From contig JAFSSE010000041.1 in NCBI GenBank assembly GCA_017445755.1, positions 124,001-188,000 of the forward strand: a stretch of 64,000 nt of DNA, in the 5' to 3' direction. A program made the position numbers and the translations under genes. Source of the DNA: Bacteroidales bacterium. Lineage in GTDB: Bacteria; Bacteroidota; Bacteroidia; Bacteroidales; UBA932. Shown in pieces: positions 63,862 to 64,000 of the stretch. The notes beneath the pieces are model-generated. The model made no database searches and was not told the origin of the DNA. It was given only the letters and a program-made list of their open reading frames with translations. Numbering within the stretch: the stretch's first letter is position 1; every line of letters begins with the position of its first letter.

Positions 63862-64000
63862 ATCCGGCAAGGTGTTTTTCCCATTTCCATGCGGCCTCGA
63901 GGGTCTCCTCGATGGTCCTGGTCGCTTTCCACCCCATCTCCGTGTTGGCAAGGGTCGGGTCCGCCCATATCGCGGTCACGTCCCCGGCGCGGCGGGGGGC
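63848..64000 (-). CDS. galE: UDP-glucose 4-epimerase-like protein, C-terminal 50 residues
   Basis: Only the last 50 residues are in the window. They read RRAGDVTAIWADPTLANTEM, then GWKATRTIEETL and WKWEKH before the stop at 63848-63850. The pattern R-x-G-D-v, A-D, GW and a final Trp-rich helix is the GalE C-terminus. GalE interconverts UDP-glucose and UDP-galactose in the cytoplasm. The stop overlaps the serpin start by 14 bp, so galE is the visible head of the envelope operon. An epimerase acting on another UDP-sugar cannot be excluded. Confidence 0.85.
   Translation of the reverse strand, partial: APRRAGDVTAIWADPTLANTEMGWKATRTIEETLEAAWKWEKHLAGYENV

Overview
The window comes from a member of the Bacteroidota, most likely a GC-rich lineage of the order Bacteroidales. 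The evidence is two SusC/SusD pairs, many BACON-domain and SPII lipoproteins, Oar-like TonB-dependent receptors, promoters of the TTTG / TAnnTTTG type, and little use of strong Shine-Dalgarno sites. I cannot name the genus from the sequence alone.

Region 1 (1-17032, minus strand) is one long, tightly packed polysaccharide utilization operon. In transcription order it encodes an S1 sulfatase, a metallo-beta-lactamase-fold (MBL) lipoprotein, a GH27 alpha-galactosidase-like lipoprotein, an SSS-family solute symporter, a second MBL lipoprotein, a Tat-signal FAD oxidoreductase, SusC, a BACON lipoprotein, SusD, a third MBL lipoprotein, and a fourth that runs off the window. Four paralogous MBL lipoproteins in one operon is the striking point. 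Divergent from it (17185-19499) are a LacI-type regulator and a cytosolic FAD oxidoreductase, with LacI-like palindromes between the two directions.

Region 2 (19500-21293) holds a 44-bp tandem repeat, a tRNA-Ser(GCT) with promoter and terminator, and a Y1/REP-associated transposase gene. That gene is bracketed by two 106-bp palindromic elements. A third 106-bp copy lies 22 kb away at 43420.

Region 3 (21294-28568, plus) encodes a third FAD oxidoreductase, a DUF456 membrane protein and a second SusC/SusD pair with no glycosidase beside it. Region 4 (28646-33906, minus) is a housekeeping operon: smpB, a CdaA-type diadenylate cyclase, mutS2, a YraN protein and a mannose-1-phosphate guanylyltransferase-like gene. 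metK diverges from it.

Region 5 (35367-51967, plus) has two surface-protein loci. The first pairs an Oar-like TonB receptor with a 1533-residue lipoprotein of BACON, OB-like and GLUG-like repeats. The second is a compact operon encoding a lipoprotein with three OB-like modules, a NUC1-type DNA/RNA endonuclease lipoprotein, an exported endonuclease/exonuclease/phosphatase protein, a TonB-dependent receptor and a DUF5689-like lipoprotein. I infer that this second operon is a nucleic-acid capture and uptake system.

Region 6 (52133-64000, minus) is an envelope and glycan operon. It encodes the GalE C-terminus, a serpin, a PBP4-type DacB, mannose-6-phosphate isomerase, a GH3 glycosidase, a DUF4886 protein, an M3 peptidase and a DUF4886 lipoprotein with GLUG-like repeats. 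It ends at a strong bidirectional hairpin.
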